From positions 1-64,000 of the forward strand of contig JACOSV010000027.1 in the NCBI GenBank assembly GCA_016178725.1: a stretch of 64,000 bases of DNA. The letters are read 5' to 3'. The position numbers were made by a program, and so were the translations under genes. This DNA is from Candidatus Eiseniibacteriota bacterium (GTDB lineage Bacteria > Eisenbacteria > RBG-16-71-46). Within the stretch, counting starts at the first letter, position 1; each line of letters begins with the position of its first letter. Below are positions 62,468-64,000 of the stretch, one piece after another. A model generated the notes under the pieces. It did not search any database. It was not told the DNA's origin and worked only from the letters and a program-made list of their open reading frames with translations.

Positions 62468-62851
62468 TCAGTACGCGGGGCCGGCGGCCTTGCCGTGCGT
62501 GTACCACCACGACGTCTGTGAGACCCCGAGCGCCGAGTTGCGCGACAGCAGGATGTAGAGACTGTCGCGCCCGATCCCGCGCGGCGCGCCGAACTCGCTC
62601 CGGCGCAGGCGCGGGTTCAGGTCGATCGTGCGGCGGCCGATCGGAAGCCCGCGTGATACCTCGTCGCGCCCCCACCAGCGGATCGGCGGCGTCTCGTTCT
62701 CCGGCCGGCCGGAGCGACTCTCGTCCATCGGCCAGTGCGCGTCGGCTTCGAGCTTGACCGTGCCCGGCGCGAGCACGTTCACGGTGACGCGCAGGCGGAT
62801 CGATCCGTCGCGGCCGATCGTCGGCTGCACGCCGTCACCGCCGCCATCCAC
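62468..62851 (-). CDS. hypothetical 127-residue protein coupled to the DUF5671 gene
   Basis: GTG 62851 lies inside the 3' end of the upstream gene (16-base overlap). The product has beta-type sequence (GSIRLRVTVNVLAPGTVKLE, RDSLYILLSRNSALGVSQTS) and no membrane span. It could be the authentic next gene, or the C-terminal part of the upstream protein separated by a frame change. No family recognised. Confidence 0.5.
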   Translation of the reverse strand: MDGGGDGVQPTIGRDGSIRLRVTVNVLAPGTVKLEADAHWPMDESRSGRPENETPPIRWWGRDEVSRGLPIGRRTIDLNPRLRRSEFGAPRGIGRDSLYILLSRNSALGVSQTSWWYTHGKAAGPAY

Positions 62852-63914
62852 CCATGCGCTCCACCATGATGGTGAAACATTTGTGGCCCGCGCCGTGGCG
62901 CCAGAATTCCGACTCTCTCGGTTGCATCGGGGCCGGGTCGGAGGCAGTCCGAAAATCGGCACAGAGTCGGTATGTGAGCGAGTCGATTCGCTGATAGCCG
63001 TAGGGCAGGTGGCTTTCGGGATCCTCGATCAGCGAACGGTCGAACCCGCCGTGCGGGTTGTCCAGCACCTCGGGGAGAATGGCCGGCAGGGTGCCCGCGT
63101 TGCTCTCATGCAGCTGGATCGCTGTGACGATCTGCGAGAGCGCCTGAACGCGCTGCGCGTCGAGCTGCCGCCAGCGCTCCTTGATCGGAGAGCCGGCGGC
63201 GACCATGCCGGCGATCATCACAACGATCACGCCCGCGGCCGCAAGGCGCGCGCCGAGCCTCATGCCGCCGGTCGCGCCCGCGGCGCCCCGTTCATCGCGG
63301 CGCAAGCCGCCGAGATAGTGGCCGAACACGCTTCCGGCGATCGAGAGCACGACCAGAATCTTGAGCGCGAGCGGCGTCACGAGCTGGCCTTCGAGCGCGC
63401 AATTCACGAGGACGATGAGATCGCCGATGATCACGAGAGCCGCGACGAAGAGCGTCAGATACGTGAGCCACTTCCGAACGGGCGAGCCGGCGCGTTCGGG
63501 CTCGCGTTCGACCTGCCGGCCGATCAAACGCGAGAACGAGAGATAGACCGGGAACGCGATGATGAGCCCGGCGAGAGCGCTGCGAATCCACTGGCCCCAG
63601 GGGCCGGAGTCGTAGGGAACGCGGACGGGATCGGGGAATGCGCGCTGAATGATGCCGAACAGCACCTGACCGGTGTCAAAGGCGCTGGTGTAGAGCGCGG
63701 CGAACAGAACCAGGTAGAGGAACGCCTCGCGCGCGTTGAGCGACGGGCGGCGGCGCGGCACCGGGATCGGAAACCCCGTCTCGGTCCAGCTTCGCAGCGC
63801 CGCCTCTATCTCGTCGGCCCGCCAGCCGGCCGCAATGAGCTGACTGCGGATCGCGTCACGCGACAAGCCACGCGCGAGCGCTTCGTGTACGAAGCGAGCC
63901 AGCTCCGCGTTCAT
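62835..63914 (-). CDS. DUF5671-type membrane protein
   Basis: 359 residues. The N-terminus is a short helical module (ELARFVHEALARGLSRDAIR, AAGWRADEIEAAL) like SHOCT-type oligomerisation segments, then AREAFLYLVLFAALYTSAFD and about four more helices, and a C-terminal periplasm-like region (DAQRVQALSQIVTAIQLHES). From memory this matches DUF5671 proteins. Function unknown. Confidence 0.75.
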   Translation of the reverse strand: MNAELARFVHEALARGLSRDAIRSQLIAAGWRADEIEAALRSWTETGFPIPVPRRRPSLNAREAFLYLVLFAALYTSAFDTGQVLFGIIQRAFPDPVRVPYDSGPWGQWIRSALAGLIIAFPVYLSFSRLIGRQVEREPERAGSPVRKWLTYLTLFVAALVIIGDLIVLVNCALEGQLVTPLALKILVVLSIAGSVFGHYLGGLRRDERGAAGATGGMRLGARLAAAGVIVVMIAGMVAAGSPIKERWRQLDAQRVQALSQIVTAIQLHESNAGTLPAILPEVLDNPHGGFDRSLIEDPESHLPYGYQRIDSLTYRLCADFRTASDPAPMQPRESEFWRHGAGHKCFTIMVERMGGWRR

Positions 63915-63924
63915 CGCGATAACC

Positions 63925-64000
63925 CTACCTCGTCCACCCCGCGGCCCGCATCGCCCACGCGCCGAGGTGGAACGCGCCGCAGGCGGTGATCCCGGCGATC
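63925..64000 (-). CDS. C-terminus of an unidentified protein (enters from the right edge)
   Basis: The minus strand reads IAGITACGAFHLGAWAMRAA, then GWTR and TAG at 63927-63925, a hydrophobic end typical of a membrane protein. It is ten bases before the DUF5671 start, so probably the same operon. Too short to name. Confidence 0.5.
   Translation of the reverse strand, partial: IAGITACGAFHLGAWAMRAAGWTR

Overview
This is a chromosomal segment of a very GC-rich, diderm (Gram-negative type) bacterium. A TonB protein, a TonB-dependent receptor, a secretin, lipoproteins with lipoboxes and a SurA-like chaperone all point to an outer membrane. The housekeeping order (ispE, spoVG, tRNA-Gln, prs, rplY, pth, rpsF, ssb, rpsR, rplI, and cinA, thpR, recA, recX, alaS), together with SMC, SelA and a FlgO/TPR-type Ser/Thr kinase, resembles uncultured lineages such as Candidatus Eisenbacteria or relatives. 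That placement is inference from gene content, not a measured phylogeny. Most genes are packed with ATGA or GTGA start/stop overlaps.

Layout. 1-2150 is a visibly less GC-rich accessory strip with small unknown genes and a triple-XRE-domain regulator; it ends against a 5'-truncated comM remnant. 2.7-6.8 kb holds an intradiol-dioxygenase-like protein, an M20 peptidase, a small lipoprotein, RadC and a secreted protein. 6.8-12.9 kb holds selA-smc-ftsY. 13.0-22.3 kb is a complete-looking, compact Tad/Flp pilus operon transcribed leftward from two tandem, nearly identical flp pilin genes, with a possible sigma-54 promoter. 22.9-28.3 kb is a three-gene translationally coupled unit: TonB-dependent receptor, ABC-type binding protein and hybrid histidine kinase. 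28.3-33.0 kb is a full branched-chain amino-acid ABC transporter (livKHMGF). 33.1-36.3 kb holds an N-acetylmuramoyl-L-alanine amidase with a repeat array and a frame break, then TonB. 36.3-44.7 kb is a leftward translation/envelope block (ribosomal proteins bL9, bS18, bS6, bL25, SSB, Pth, Prs, tRNA-Gln, SpoVG, IspE, bifunctional nuclease, SurA-like). 44.7-48.2 kb makes surface-sugar precursors (UbiA-family transferase, GmhA, RfbD, RfbA). 48.2-64.0 kb is alaS, ada, osmC, recX, an ICMT-family protein, recA carrying an intein, two small secreted proteins, a Ser/Thr kinase, thpR, cinA and membrane proteins.

The points most worth following are these: an in-frame TAA at codon 21 of rpsF (bS6); a 30-bp repeat, open in all six reading frames, found inside two unrelated genes in opposite orientation to the coding strand; a frame break at the larger of those repeat arrays between two amidase-like domains; a 359-residue LAGLIDADG-type intein in RecA; the receptor/binding-protein/kinase unit; and the truncated comM at the edge of the accessory strip.
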